Translations under genes and position numbers: made by a program
Assembly: GCA_023053545.1 (NCBI GenBank)
Contig: JAKZAN010000007.1
Coordinates: 10,602,001 to 10,666,000, forward strand
Length of the DNA: 64,000 nucleotides
Direction: 5' to 3'
Origin: Lepidurus packardi
Taxonomy: Eukaryota > Arthropoda > Branchiopoda > Notostraca > Triopsidae
The notes under the pieces: generated by a model
Told to the model about the DNA's origin: nothing
The model's database searches: none
The model's input: only the letters and a program-made list of their open reading frames with translations
In this document: one piece after another, positions 47,847 through 59,460 of the stretch
How positions within the stretch are numbered: the stretch's first letter is position 1
Layout: each line of letters starts with the position of its first letter

Positions 47847-50800
47847 CTTGATAGAAGAGGTTTTTGTGGAAAGTGGGGCACCCAGGTTCCTAAATGGCAG
47901 GAAAGAACATGTTCGACTTTGCCTAATTCTTAAGTAATGGAATCTTTTACCTTGGCGCTGAGGAAATCTAGATTAGTGCGTATAGTTCGATGGTGCAAGG
48001 GCTGTACTGGGCGAAGGTTGTTTCCCAGGGGAGCTTTGGGCGTATCCCCATCTCCTTGCACTAGTTTCCGTAAGGCGTACAACTGGCGTGGAGGTGAGGT
48101 AGAAGGAGAGAGTCATAATCAAAGAGCTTCAAATGCCTGACACTTTGCATAATATGAACAGCATTGCTGCGGTGGGGAATCTTTTGTCTAACTTCCAAAG
48201 AAGGTGCCGGGAGGCTAATTTGGAATTCCGTGAACGGTTTAAAAAGTCTATGTACTGGTTTAGCACACTCGGCGAGAGAGCCAATCAAGAGCAAAAGTCC
48301 CCCAACTTTCGGCAAATGCACTTACTTCTTGACGCGTTATGTATATCGGCTTGTTTAAAATGATCCAAGTTGTCGTTTCCCAGCAGCCAGGGTGTGTCGT
48401 GGAGCCCTCGTAGGTTAAGTAGTATTTGGTATCAGGTAGCAGCCCCTGGAGTGATATATGAAGTACTTCCGCTGTTTGCCCTGTAGTGGAAATTACTCAT
48501 GATTAATGTATCAGGAGAGACCGAGTGTCCCTTTTGTACCTCGATAGATCACTCGGCCAAAGAGGCTCGACAGGATACGCAACTCCGGATTCGGCACATC
48601 ACCAATCTTGTTTTTCGAGTTCGGTTAGGGAGAAAGGGGAGTTATGGCTCATCAGTTTAAGAAACAGTGTTCAAAATGGCTTCCCAGGAAATGATGGACC
48701 ATAGTGGACCGCCAAAAAAAACAACAGAAAAGCAGATTTACCTGCACCATGACGGCAATGGCTACCAAACCCTGCGACTTGTGTCTGGCTTCCGAGGAAT
48801 TGTGGTACAGTTCTGCGTTGAATCCGTAGAGCTGAATCTGAAAAGGCAAACATGATGGTTCCACCGTCATTATTAAGGCAAATAGAGCGAGATGTGTGCA
48901 GTATTTACTTCCGCCGGAAAGGCCTGTCCCTGGACGTAGTGCTCGGAGCCGTGGCTGTTGTCCGTGCCGTAGTGCAGGAAGACCTCTTCAATTTGGTATC
49001 GGTAGGCCAAGGGACCGTCTGTTATATTAACGGCGAAGCTTTGGCGTGGTCCAGTATCCAGGCGGAAAACTAACGACTGGCCCGTGTTGTGCAGGACACC
49101 GGAAACCTACCACATCAGCATCGGGAAGGGAATGAAAACAGGAATAGAGGAAAAATGGCAAGAAAACACGGTCAGAAAGAAAGAGCCCGCAATGCGATTA
49201 CGGAACTGTCTTCCTTTTAGGCCTGCAGCTTGCAAAAGAAACGGAACAGGAAAACCGCCAGAGCCGATTTTAAGAGGGCTATTCCGCACTGACCAAGTAC
49301 ACAGGCACACGTTAAGTTTGGCCATGCAACTGGGCATGCAAGGCTACTTGACACATAGCACTATTGTTGTGTCCAGGGTATGTCAGAAACAATGGCGTAG
49401 GGGGTAAGGCTTTAGCATTGCGTGACGCCGCTAACAAAGCGTGGGGCTTTTATTGGCCTCAGTCGTTAGTTACACTTGGGCCCGGGGGAATTTTTGTGGT
49501 CTATATACTCCCGAAAACCACCAAAAGCCCGTAAGAACAACTTGACTATATTTATTGTTTCAATTTCCTATTGCAAGTCACGATACGGCCGTCAGCAACT
49601 GCATCCCCGTCTTCTGTCTTAACAAGGTTTTCCTTTCCGACCCAAACTGCGGCCCCTTTTTCCGTACGTTTTCACCGTGAGACAGATTTTCGAGGGAATA
49701 ACGTGACGAATTCCTTGGCGCTTGATAGACACGTACCTACGCTAAGATCTTATCGGGGCTTTCTTTGGCGTCCCGTTCTTTTAAGCAGATGTGGAGCGGG
49801 ACATTTAGCTGTTCCTGTGGTGGCGGAGAGACCACGTTTATGTCTCAGACCAAGAAGTTGGCCCTTCAAAAGCACTACACTTGTTTCTCGCGTGCTCCTT
49901 TATCAAACTTTGCGCGGGGGGGCTGGATCTTTCGAAAAGGAGGATCTGGCGATCGAAAAAGAAAAGCAGACAGTTAACGATATTATTACTTTATAACCTG
50001 CCAAGTTGACTTTGCAGACTTGAGCACATTTCCATCCTTGGCAGACTTGCGGGGGTTAAGGGGAAGAGGTCTAACTTTTGGCCGTTACTTCTTTTGAGCC
50101 CCTGTGAGTGAACATTACACCCCTTTCTTGTCTTACTCGATTAAAAGACTGCCCTCAAAAGTTGCAAAGACAAGTTGCCCCTAACTAACTATGATTGTAA
50201 CGGAGATCGTTCTCTCGATAACTCGATTAGAAATTAAAAGATGCTGTTTATCGAGTTATGGTGTTCCAGATTGGGTATGGGGGGGAGGGGCAAGAACTAA
50301 ACCTGACGAGGAGATTTCCCTCGATACATCGTATGGTAATACTTGGTGATTTCCTCCGACAGTCGTGCCTTTTCTCTCTCCATCTCGCTCTCGCCGAGGT
50401 ACGTGTGTTAGTCAGTTGATGCGTACACGGCTTCCTTTTGGAGAGATGCTAATGTGAGGGGCTAGCCAAGGTTTCGTTGCCCACTCAAGCGGGCAGAGGT
50501 TGCACCTAATAGCTCATCCTATGACTTTGGAATCCTTTTAAATAGCCAACCTAAAAAAGAAACTAATCTCGTTCCGTTTTTCCTTTTTTCGACCCTTGGA
50601 GATAAGTCGCGGAAGAGCTTCAGGATGCTGGTACACAAGTCCAGTGCTGTGAAATGATTAAGGATCGGTTTCTATCCATTTCTTTTTGGGCTATTTACAG
50701 ATTCGCAACTGGGCTGAGTACCGTACATGGGCTAGAGATCTTACCTTGTTTTTATCGACGTGAATCGGGCGCAAGTTTGGATCATACAGCAATTTCTCGG

Positions 50801-52191
50801 GCTCCAAATTAATGGGCGATTGACGCCGGCCTTTGCTGCACAGCATCCATTGCGGGTTAATGAGTCCCCAGAAAGAAGGACCTAGGAATCAGACAGCCAT
50901 GTCAAATAATTCGGGAGAAACGAAAAAGAATGCATCTTCTGAAGAAGCGGTCCAAAAGTAAGATGAGGGAGAATATCGGTTAATTGTAACAACATCGGAA
51001 AGGACACAAACTTCAATAAAAGAAAACAGCTGCTCAGGCAATCAAAAGTCTGGGGATTTAAGGGGGAAAAGAAAACGATCCCAACGATTGGAAGCCCAGG
51101 TCCGTTTTTTTCTTGTTTTGGGTTTCTGTGTCTTACTGCTAAGCTTAGCTTAAAAGTTTTCAGCCCTTCGCTTCCTGGGCTATTTTGGTAAGACGCCAGC
51201 TTTTCGCGGGTCATGCGGATCAACCGATATCTCCGGGATCTTCTCGGGAGTCTTCTTTGCCGAAACACATCTGGGGTCCTCCGAGGACAACTCGCTGGCG
51301 AGCATTTAACGTAATTTGGAAAGAGGGGGACCGCTTGCTAACTTATCCCCACTCCGAAGTAAGCACAAGCCCAAAGCTTTACCTGATATTCCGTCATAAG
51401 TCCACCATTCCTCCCAGCTTGCCAGCGTACCTATAAAACGGGTCAAAGGAAGAGAAAGATCAAATCAAACATCCTGTTCCCTTTTTCCGCAAACTTTTCA
51501 CTAACGGCATTCACACGTTAAGAGGGAGCGGGAGCCGCAACCATCTTGACATGCGAATTACTCAAGGGTTTGTCCGATCTCGAGAGGGTCCAACACTGAA
51601 AACCCAATTCGCTTCCGGGCCTGACTGGACGCTTGTTTTTCTTTCCGCTCCGTTCTTATCGTAGTCTCTCAACAATGAAAATGGAGGTCTACCCAAATAT
51701 TCATTGGTTCTGATCATATACCTGTGGCGGGACTGTATCCATCCCTCTGAAGGGGGAAAACCGCCCAACAATGAACATAGCAGAAGGGATATAGCAACAG
51801 TCGTGCCTCTTCTATGTTACCGGCAGACATTCCGGACCTTTTAATTCATGGGTGATGAAAGGCCCGTTGTGATTGGTGTTACTGGGCAGTCAAACCAATT
51901 TCATTGTTGAGCACGCACGTGCGAGTTAAAGATAAAGCGATACTGCGACGCAATAAGTTAACAGGGCTTTCTGATAAATCTCCCAGTGGCAGAAACAGAC
52001 GTGTCCGGCCATTGGGGACGCGGAGATAAGAGAGAGAGTAGGTAGAGGGAGAAGAAGACATCTTTCGAAAAGATGCGACTAAACGCTCCGACTTGGAAAG
52101 TCTATTTGGATCATGTAATGTTAATTTAGCGTAATGCAACTTTACCCGAGAGCAGAAGAAAGGCCACCACGATGACTGCTGAATCTATCAT
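47847..52191 (-). CDS. Carbonic-anhydrase-related protein (CA10/CARP type), last exon unresolved
   Basis: Nine exons: 52191-52146, 51430-51383, 50881-50745, 49106-48909, 48837-48742, 48606-48540, 48480-48326, 48082-47951 and 47889-47847 (about 307 residues, 3' end open). A signal peptide (MIDSAVIVVAFLLLSGTLA) leads into SWEEWWTYDGISGPSFWGL, then CSKGRRQSPINLEPEKLL, typical of CARPs. The alpha-CA fold continues through SEHYVQGQAFPAEIQLYGFN, then YEGSTTHPGCWETTTWIILN and GNNLRPVQPL. Of the three zinc histidines, the first is Phe (EEVFLHYG) and the third is Gln (AEIQLYG), so carbonic anhydrase activity is not expected. Relatives are secreted or synaptic ligands (CA10 binds neurexins). A foldback element sits in intron 1. 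Confidence 0.88.
51668..51911. mobile_element. MITE-like element with CTCAACAATGAAA termini (family B)
   Basis: The left end CTCAACAATGAAAATGG (51668-51684) pairs with the right end CCAATTTCATTGTTGAG (51895-51911), one mismatch. The span is 244 bases. An extra internal copy of CCAACAATGAA occurs near 51765-51775. It lies in intron 1 of the CARP gene. Confidence 0.6.
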
Positions 52192-55100
52192 GATGCTACT
52201 GAGGAATTAATCGAGAGTCAGCAGTGACATTATACAGGAAACCCGCTTAGATTATGCACCGAGAATCCTTTCCCTTCTTCCAATTTAAGAGCGAGCCAAA
52301 CGAAAACGCTCGAGTCGTTGTTATAGGGAACTGCGTTAGCCACTCTTGGAAGAGAGCTCAAGTTTTCGCCCGGAGAAGAAGGTGTCCATAAGGTTTTCCA
52401 CTGTACAGCGTTAGCCCAAGACAGATATGAACATGACAAGTTCGTCCGAGTGCCAATTTCCCTTGCTCACCACGGTCCGGTTAACTCGATTCTGTGCTGC
52501 GCTTTTTGTTCTTTTTTAGGTTCGCTTGGACATAAAAAGACGGAATCACTGGGGCCACGTGCCTTTTTATCCAAAACGCTGTTGATTTGCAGCCACGTCC
52601 ACGTAAATTCTGCGGGGGCCGAGCACCAAAGACGCGCCAAGACGCGCTCTTTTAACCCCGGCGAATGGGGCAGCTGTGGCGGTTGTACGGCGGAAGGGGA
52701 CTCTTGTTCCAGCGACGACGCTGTAGGGTTTCCCTTTTGGAAAGGTCGGTCGAGCGGGGCCCGTGGCGCGCAGAGCGAGGCCGGGGCAGCGCCGAGTGGA
52801 GCGTGGTACCCTGCCGCGGAAAGGCGGATGAATTGACGCAGCCAAATAGACATACAGCCAGGTTGGCAAGTGGCGTTGCTCCTGGGAGCAAGTAGCTTTT
52901 CGAAGGGGCCACTCCGTTACAAAGCCGATCACTCCCTAGTCACTCTTCCAAGTGACCATGATCAGGAGTCAGAAATAACATAGACCCGAACTCCGGCCAG
53001 AGGGGCTTGGGTGGGGGGTATTGATCTTCGACAATGAGGGCTGTGATAGCAGTACGCAAAAGAATAGATGATAACTTTGGCAGCTAAGAAATCGGGGAAC
53101 TGAGAGTGCGAGGAGGAAAACCTGGGCCCAGCAAGCTGTTGGCGAAACCCAGGCGGCTTTTATGGCGAGCATTTTACTGGAACATCAGGAACTCTGTCTT
53201 TTCTTTCTATCTGTCTATTTCCGAAGCGTAGGTACTGCCTCGCTAAGGTGACGGTACTTCCCCTCTAAATGGGCGCAGTAATAATGTCTTCAATAATAAT
53301 AATAATGTCTTCAATGATAATGTCTTCGATAAGCAGTGCCGATACCATCAAACTAAAAGAACGTGATGAGGGATTCGTAAGGAAAGGGCGGATTTGGCCA
53401 GCCCAATGTATAAAGAGGTAATTTAGTGACAATTTTCCTCGTAAGCTTTCCGGTTGAAGCTAAAAGCACACCTACTTCACCAATAGTGCTCAGGCCAACT
53501 TTTCTTTCTTTCTTTGCTGGCTTTTTTTCTCTCTCTCTTCCCCCCCTCTTGTGTCTCTCTTTGGACTTGGGTTTGCTTACTTTAACTTCAGGTTGGTTCC
53601 GTGCCTGGCGTGCTTAATCAACGCCATCTCCTCCACGCTCTTAATAACAAGCGCCCATCTTTACTTTGATTTGCCCTCACCGGGAACGTGACGGACGATC
53701 TAAGCATTCACCTCTTCCCCACTTTCTTTTCAGGCCCCAGTAGTTTTTTTTTCTCTCGCTCTTGCTCGCTCTTTTTTAGAGATTGGAAATCTAAAAGTCA
53801 AGACGTTATCGTGCAGGAAAAAGTGTACTAGCTTACTGCATGCGATTTCCCCCGCACCCGAATACAACTCGCATAACACGGGCAAAAAGGGACGCATGTA
53901 ATGTGCCAAGGAGTCAAGAAGATAAGACAATTTTTATCCGAGGTTTTTCGAAGCTGGATCAAGTCTCGACTCTTGCCTTCCCCCTGCTTCTCCCCATCCC
54001 AATAATTGAATTACAAGGTTTGGGTTGTGATCTAAGGCGAACGGCGACCATCTCAGGGCACCAAGCAGCAAAAAGCTCTTTATGTCTCCTGGAGATCAAT
54101 AACCCCCTGTTAGCTGCCCTTTTCAGGTATGGCCTCTAAAACTAACGTCTTTTGAGGGGTTTTTGCAGTCCCGAAAAGGTGTCAAGATAAAAGACAAAAA
54201 CGCAACGGTTATTTGCGTTCTCGGTAAGGAATAATTAGCCCCGTAGAGAGCGCACCAGACAGTTCGTCCGGAGAGCTTACCTAAAGGGGCCAGTTGGCTC
54301 GGCCGGCTAGAAATCTGCAGCAGTGATTACGTTTCTTTTTATCTCTCCCGAGTCCACACAATATGTAATATATCTATGTGTGTACCTTGAGTCAAGCACG
54401 GTCGGCGGGCAGGTGTGGAGACTTTCCAGTACCTGGCACGAGGCGCTGTGGGGGTCAGCAAGTCATCAAACTAGGCATTCCTTTCCTCGGTGAATTATTG
54501 AAACCCCTCTCCCTTCGCGTCCCAAGTCATCACTCATGGACCTGGCACATGCCGCGTGCATGGGATACTGAAGCAACGGTTCAGAACTTCCATGCAAAAG
54601 CATATATGGCTTTTTTTTTATTATTTTCATTTCTAGCTCGTATTATTTCTGCCGCATTTTTGGGTAGAAATCTGTATCTTCCAGTCACGTGCAGATAGTA
54701 CGTGCATACCACGAACCGATAGTTCAAAGTAGTCTCAGAAATTGGGCGAAGAAACTAAACCGCAGTATAATATTTCGTATGAGAAGACAAAAGCTAACCT
54801 AGTGAGCCAAGGAAACTTAGCGAGTTGAAGACAGGGTTGGTTTTGATTCGGGAGGAACAAAGAACCCGTATTCCAAATGACGTGAAAGTCACGTGGTCGG
54901 ACCAAGATTCCCAAAGGTACTTCGCTTGGAGGCATTTGGACGCATACCGGGGGCCTCTAGGCATGTCTGATTGAAGAAGAGAAATCACGACTCCCAACAG
55001 ACCATGAATCTCTGCCAGAGTCACCTGGGGGTTCTAAAACAGATCACAACTTTGCAACTTAAAGAGAAACCAGCGAGTGTCGCATAAAGCTAACAGTTGG

Positions 55101-55956
55101 CGCACTCTCACAAAGAAATTCGGCCGTAACATTAGCGAGTTAAAACTTGGGATCTTGCAGCCCTTTTCTTTTTAGCTGCAGATGGACTTTAAACAATTCA
55201 GATCAGTCAGCCATGGCATTGGTTTATTTGAGTGCAATAGTGAAACATTGCTGTGGCCTGGACGCTTTTTTCACAGCGAAAGAGCAAGGCATCTCCGCTT
55301 CGTTTAAAGGATGCACCCAAACTTGGATTAGCTCGACTCTTTCTTTATGGATTAACTTAATTAACAAAGAGGCTACGCGAAGAGTCCGCAGTTTGTTGCC
55401 GTTGCTGAGATAATATGGACGTCATCTTTCGGTAGAAATAATGGACAGTACATCCGAGTTCGAAAGCTAGCAATGCCTCCATGGCTTTAAAAGGAGTCTT
55501 TATAAAAATAGACCTTCTACACATGTACGTATTCCAGAACTCTCTAAGAAATTATCTCTAAGAAGATTTTACTAAGAAAAGAGAGGTTGAAAACACTTTT
55601 GTTTATTGCTCCCAGTTGTAAGGCCATTATTAGCAACAAAGGCTATTCCTTTTACGCTAGAGTCACGAACGCTTGTGCTTCCGATCTGCTAAACAAAGTT
55701 ATGGCTTCCAGAGAAAAAAAAACCCGCGTAATGAATATTTCTTTCTTTTATGTAATAATAATTCCTGTTAACGCTTGGCGGCGCTACGGTGGCTTGCCTT
55801 CTTATGACGAGTGCTCCTCCTGTTTAAGCAACCCTCCTTTAAGCTCTTGTAGCAAGGGAAGCACGTGTTTGGATTCAGCGACGTTGTTTTCTGTATAAAG
55901 AAAGAGGGCAATATATTTGATTACGATTAAGTGTAGCTGCATATTCCAACCGTCTA
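52192..55956. other. Large intergenic region, no gene recognised
   Basis: These 3.8 kb between CARP (-) and ZNF593 (+) should include both promoters. A GC-rich patch at about 52550-52890 has open frames on both strands but no family similarity. A short array of ATAATGTCTTC words lies at about 53280-53335. Confidence 0.45.
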
Positions 55957-56968
55957 ATGACGTACAAGAGACGCAAGTATCATCGTGGTGATACACAGAA
56001 TATTAGAAAGTATCGTCTCAAACGCAAAGCCAAAGACTTGGATGAGGTAAAAACAATATGACATTCAAATAAAACCAAATTATTGTTGATGCCAAAAGTT
56101 GTCTTTGAGCTCAGAAGCTTATTAATCAGTAGCAAGGTAATTCCTGTGCCCTTGTTTTTAAAAAGTAAAAGAAGAAACGGCGTTGGTAAAAGTGACAATA
56201 AAGTAGCCTGGTAGTGCAGGTTCCCTGTCGCCAGGGGAAACACGCTTCTTGCCAATGACAGTAGGAAACGGCACTTAATTAATGAAAACGACACTAATTT
56301 ATGAATTGGAGCCGATCTGGTAATCCTTTGAATTTCTAATGGTTTAATTCTATTGATGATTACTTGACTCGTAATGTCTTGGATGTTTGTGTTCTGTGCA
56401 TTTGCTGCTATAATGATTCTTAGCGAGTATTTTTGTTTGAAAAAGTAACCCTTATTAATTTCTTCACTGTAGATTGACGCTGATTTGAATAACAAGCAAG
56501 AGGAATTGCTAGCCCAAGCCGTGGACGTTGAAAAAGCCGGTTGTGCTCAGTTTTACTGCATCCATTGCGCGTAAGTTTACCAAAAAAGAATTTCAGTAGG
56601 AATCTGGTTTACTGTGACTTAATTTCATGTATCTTTGACTGTATATCGGTTGAGTCATAGTAGTCAATCGGCTATAGCTTTCTTAGCTTAGCTTAGCTCA
56701 ATTTATTTATTTTCTGTATATTCAAAGGCGCTATTTCGTGGACGAGCAAGCGATCACCGAGCATTACCGCTCCAAATTACACAAGCGCCGGCTAAAGGAC
56801 CTGGAATTGGAGCCGTACACCATAGAAGAATCGGAGAGAGCTTCTGGACAGAGCTCGTATGTGCCGCCTAAGAAAAGAAAAATCGAAACCTTGCTGCCCA
56901 AAGCGCTGTTGAACAAGTCCGACAGCAGAGAACGTGTGGGTGGTGAAGAGGAGGATGTACCAAAATAG
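55957..56968 (+). CDS. ZNF593/Bud20 zinc-finger pre-60S ribosome factor
   Basis: Three exons: 55957-56046, 56473-56570 and 56728-56968 (142 residues, normal for the family). The basic N-terminus MTYKRRKYHRGDTQNIRKYR is followed by LAQAVDVEKAGCAQFYCIHC. A single C2H2 finger runs across the exon 2/3 junction, [32 protein letters not shown] (written here with its Cys-x2-Cys and His-x5-His spacing). The protein is expected to ride on pre-60S particles and help their nuclear export. The tail after the finger is Lys/Glu-rich. The stop is only 45 bases before the next start codon, with no AATAAA between. Confidence 0.9.
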
Positions 56969-57013
56969 ATTGGGTTGAACGAAACAAAAACACGAAAACA
57001 GAAAGACACAAAA

Positions 57014-58294
57014 ATGGAGATTTTAGCCCAGCGAATTATTAGAAAACTTCCCTTATGTATGTTCGGGCCGCGTCAGACGGTTCAGAAAATTCAAAACATT
57101 AGCTACCAAGCGTTATTCGCAGATGAAAAGTCAGCCTTGGCCCAGAGTTTGGAACGGAGAGGCTGGCCTACGTGCCTGACATCGCTGCGTGAGTCTTGGG
57201 CCGCATGGAGCGCCGTGGCTACACGATTCGAGGCACTGGAGGCACGCCGCCAAGCCATTAGTGGGAAAACGCAAGATTTGATGGCCCAGCTGAATGGAAA
57301 CTCTCCCGAATTGGCTGCCTTGAAAGCGGAAGGCAAAGTGATTAGACAGGAGATGAAACTCGTCGCGAAAGAGTACCACGAGGCGGTCAAAGCCGCCTCG
57401 GCCTGCTGTTTGAGCTTGCCCAATCTGGTGCACGACAAAACCCCCGGCTCTTCCCTTGTAACGCATGTCTACGGCGAGCGACCGGCTCAAAGGCAAGGGG
57501 GCTCTCTTTCAAAGGGTTTAAACGAAAGCCTCCAGCCCAAGTGGGTCGCGCCAGGGCTCTTTTTCACCAAAGGGGTCTGGGGTCAATTAGAGCTTAAGCT
57601 GTCCCGATACGTCGCGAAGCATCTCGCGAAACATGGCTTCCAAGCGCTCTCCGCGCCCGAGTTTGTCAGGTCAGCCGTAGCTGAAGGGTGTAGCCCGCAT
57701 TTCCTGGATCCCGCCGTGGCATTCCTGTTGGAGTCCAAGTCCAAAGGAACCGCAGATGAGGCGGCTTTGCATCTGGTGGGCGCGAGCTCCGTGCCGGCCC
57801 AATCCGCCTTGTATGCGAAGAGTGTGACAACAATGAATTCGGGGATCGGGCGCTGGTGCTCTATCGGCCGAAGCTACACGGCACAAGGGAACTTGGTGCA
57901 GTCTAATAAGGTGCAACTAGCCGTAGCGGGCTCAGCCGATCTATTTGCAGAATGTGAAATGACTGAAACGCAGCTAACGAAGCTCTACCAGCAGTTCGAT
58001 ATGCATTTCAGGGTGAGACACGTCCCGGCCCAGGAATTGGCGTCTTTTGAGCAGTTTAAGGCCGTTTTTGAGGTGTTTGCCCCGGCCAGGGAGCGTTTTG
58101 TAGAAGTAGGGGCTTTGGCCTACGTAGGAGACTATGTCAGCCACCGTTTGCTGAGCCGCGATGACGCCCAGCAACCGTTGTACACGCTCCTAGGTACAGC
58201 GCTGGATGTAACCCAGTTTGTTGCCTGTCTAATGGAGTACAATTCGCCAGCCCAAGTCGATGCGATGCTGGCCCGAGTTACGAATACAAAATAA
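57014..58294 (+). CDS. SLIMP-like seryl-tRNA-synthetase paralogue, mitochondrial
   Basis: Single-exon gene of 426 residues. An in-frame Met at 56975 would add 13; the one at 57014 has the better context, ACAAAAATGG. The Arg-containing, acid-poor N-terminus (MEILAQRIIRKLPLCMFGPRQ) fits mitochondrial import. A helical-hairpin arm like that of SerRS (residues about 50-130) precedes a class II fold (LFFTKGVWGQLELKLSRYVAKHLAKHGFQAL). The motif 2 region reads WCSIGRSYTAQGNLVQSNKVQ and lacks the Arg/Glu pattern of active SerRS. Motif 3 is reduced to YVGDYVSHRLLSR. Aminoacylation is therefore unlikely. SLIMP is a known arthropod SerRS-like mitochondrial protein needed for mitochondrial translation and DNA maintenance. 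A diverged mitochondrial SerRS is the alternative. Confidence 0.82.
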   Translation: MEILAQRIIRKLPLCMFGPRQTVQKIQNISYQALFADEKSALAQSLERRGWPTCLTSLRESWAAWSAVATRFEALEARRQAISGKTQDLMAQLNGNSPELAALKAEGKVIRQEMKLVAKEYHEAVKAASACCLSLPNLVHDKTPGSSLVTHVYGERPAQRQGGSLSKGLNESLQPKWVAPGLFFTKGVWGQLELKLSRYVAKHLAKHGFQALSAPEFVRSAVAEGCSPHFLDPAVAFLLESKSKGTADEAALHLVGASSVPAQSALYAKSVTTMNSGIGRWCSIGRSYTAQGNLVQSNKVQLAVAGSADLFAECEMTETQLTKLYQQFDMHFRVRHVPAQELASFEQFKAVFEVFAPARERFVEVGALAYVGDYVSHRLLSRDDAQQPLYTLLGTALDVTQFVACLMEYNSPAQVDAMLARVTNTK

Positions 58295-58295
58295 A
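58290..58295 (+). terminator. Poly(A) signal overlapping SLIMP stop codon
   Basis: AATAAA is formed by the last lysine codon, the TAA stop (58292-58294) and the next base, so the 3' untranslated region is probably very short. Confidence 0.6.
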
Positions 58296-59460
58296 ATACT
58301 AAAATGAAACGGGGGTGAAAGCCACGTTGGCTATTCTTTAAAAGTTTCAAAGGGGGGGAATGTTTACTAGATCCGTCCTTCGCCCCGGGTCTAAAAGGCA
58401 AAGCTGGATTTATCTGTCTATTTCTGGGGCTCCCCGAAAGCCCAGTGGCTTTGCAGCTACACACTGGGGAAAGAACCCACGTCACGTGACTACGTACAGG
58501 AAAGAAACATCTCTAGCTTTACCCATAAATAGGTAAGAGTTGAGTTGAACACTACGGAGCCCCGAAACAAGATCAGTCTTTGCCGTGTGTGGCGTGTGAT
58601 CAGTTGCGCGGAAAGCAAAGATTCGCCGGCTTGTTACTGTGTCTTAGTCTTTTTGTTCCTTCGGTAAGCAAAATTCCGTTATTCACCATCTTCTTAATGC
58701 ACACTTTCTTCACAGTTGATTTCAAGTGCAATTCTCTGTATTTGCGTAACATTCATCTACCAAGCTATGTCAAACTGTGCAGTTTTGGGATGCAAGTTTC
58801 ACCTGTGCTACGTGTTTTAAAGATCGTGATCCAATGTTCAGACAATGAACGTTAGAAACCGTGGAGGAAAGTCGAGTGATTTTGCAAAGAGTCTGAGTAA
58901 CCACCCCGAAGCGGAGAGATTTGGGGGGTTTTAGCAGGTCTTTCGGCCACCTTTTATTAATAGCTTCGGACAGCTCCCGGAAGCTTCCGTCTAAATATAA
59001 CTGGCAGCGACTGGGGTAGCGCGGCGGCTGTAGGAAGCGAACGCCCTGCGCCTAAATACGCAAAGGACGTTCCTCGGGGGTTTTAGCCATACCCGAATAT
59101 GGAAGCAACCCATGATGACTTATTAAAAGAAAAGGGGCTCATTGACTGAACTTCGGTTTTCTTTTCTTTTTTAATGTTTGAAGTTTCTGTGAGCATCCAA
59201 TTGCTCTTATTAGAATTTCTACTTGAAGTTAACTTTAGATAAGCCCAAAACAATTCTAAAATCACAGCCATTCTAAGAAACTTGGATAGAATCTGCTGCC
59301 ACAGCTGAACTATTACCTTTTAAACCGCGGTTTATTCTATATCTTTAAATAGCAATAGATGTATCTTTAAATAGTAATCCAGTCAATAGAGACGTTCGCA
59401 CTCATCCAAATGATTTGGTTTGCTTTGTGTTACTCTAGGTGAACTACTCAAACAAACACC
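58296..59460. promoter_or_regulatory. Upstream region of troponin I
   Basis: It contains an initiator-like ATCAGTC at 58572-58578 and a GTAAGC donor after 58662 that could end an untranslated first exon. An acceptor (CTCTAG, before 59440) could start the exon carrying the ATG. Two copies of ATCTTTAAATAG at about 59340-59375 resemble A/T-rich muscle (MEF2-type) sites, and an E-box CAGCTG lies near 59304. Function is inferred from position. Confidence 0.4.

Noticed and set aside
58526-58532. ATAAATA as TATA box for troponin I
   Set aside because: It is about 47 bases from the initiator-like TCAGT, too far for a normal TATA-Inr pair; kept only as part of the upstream region.
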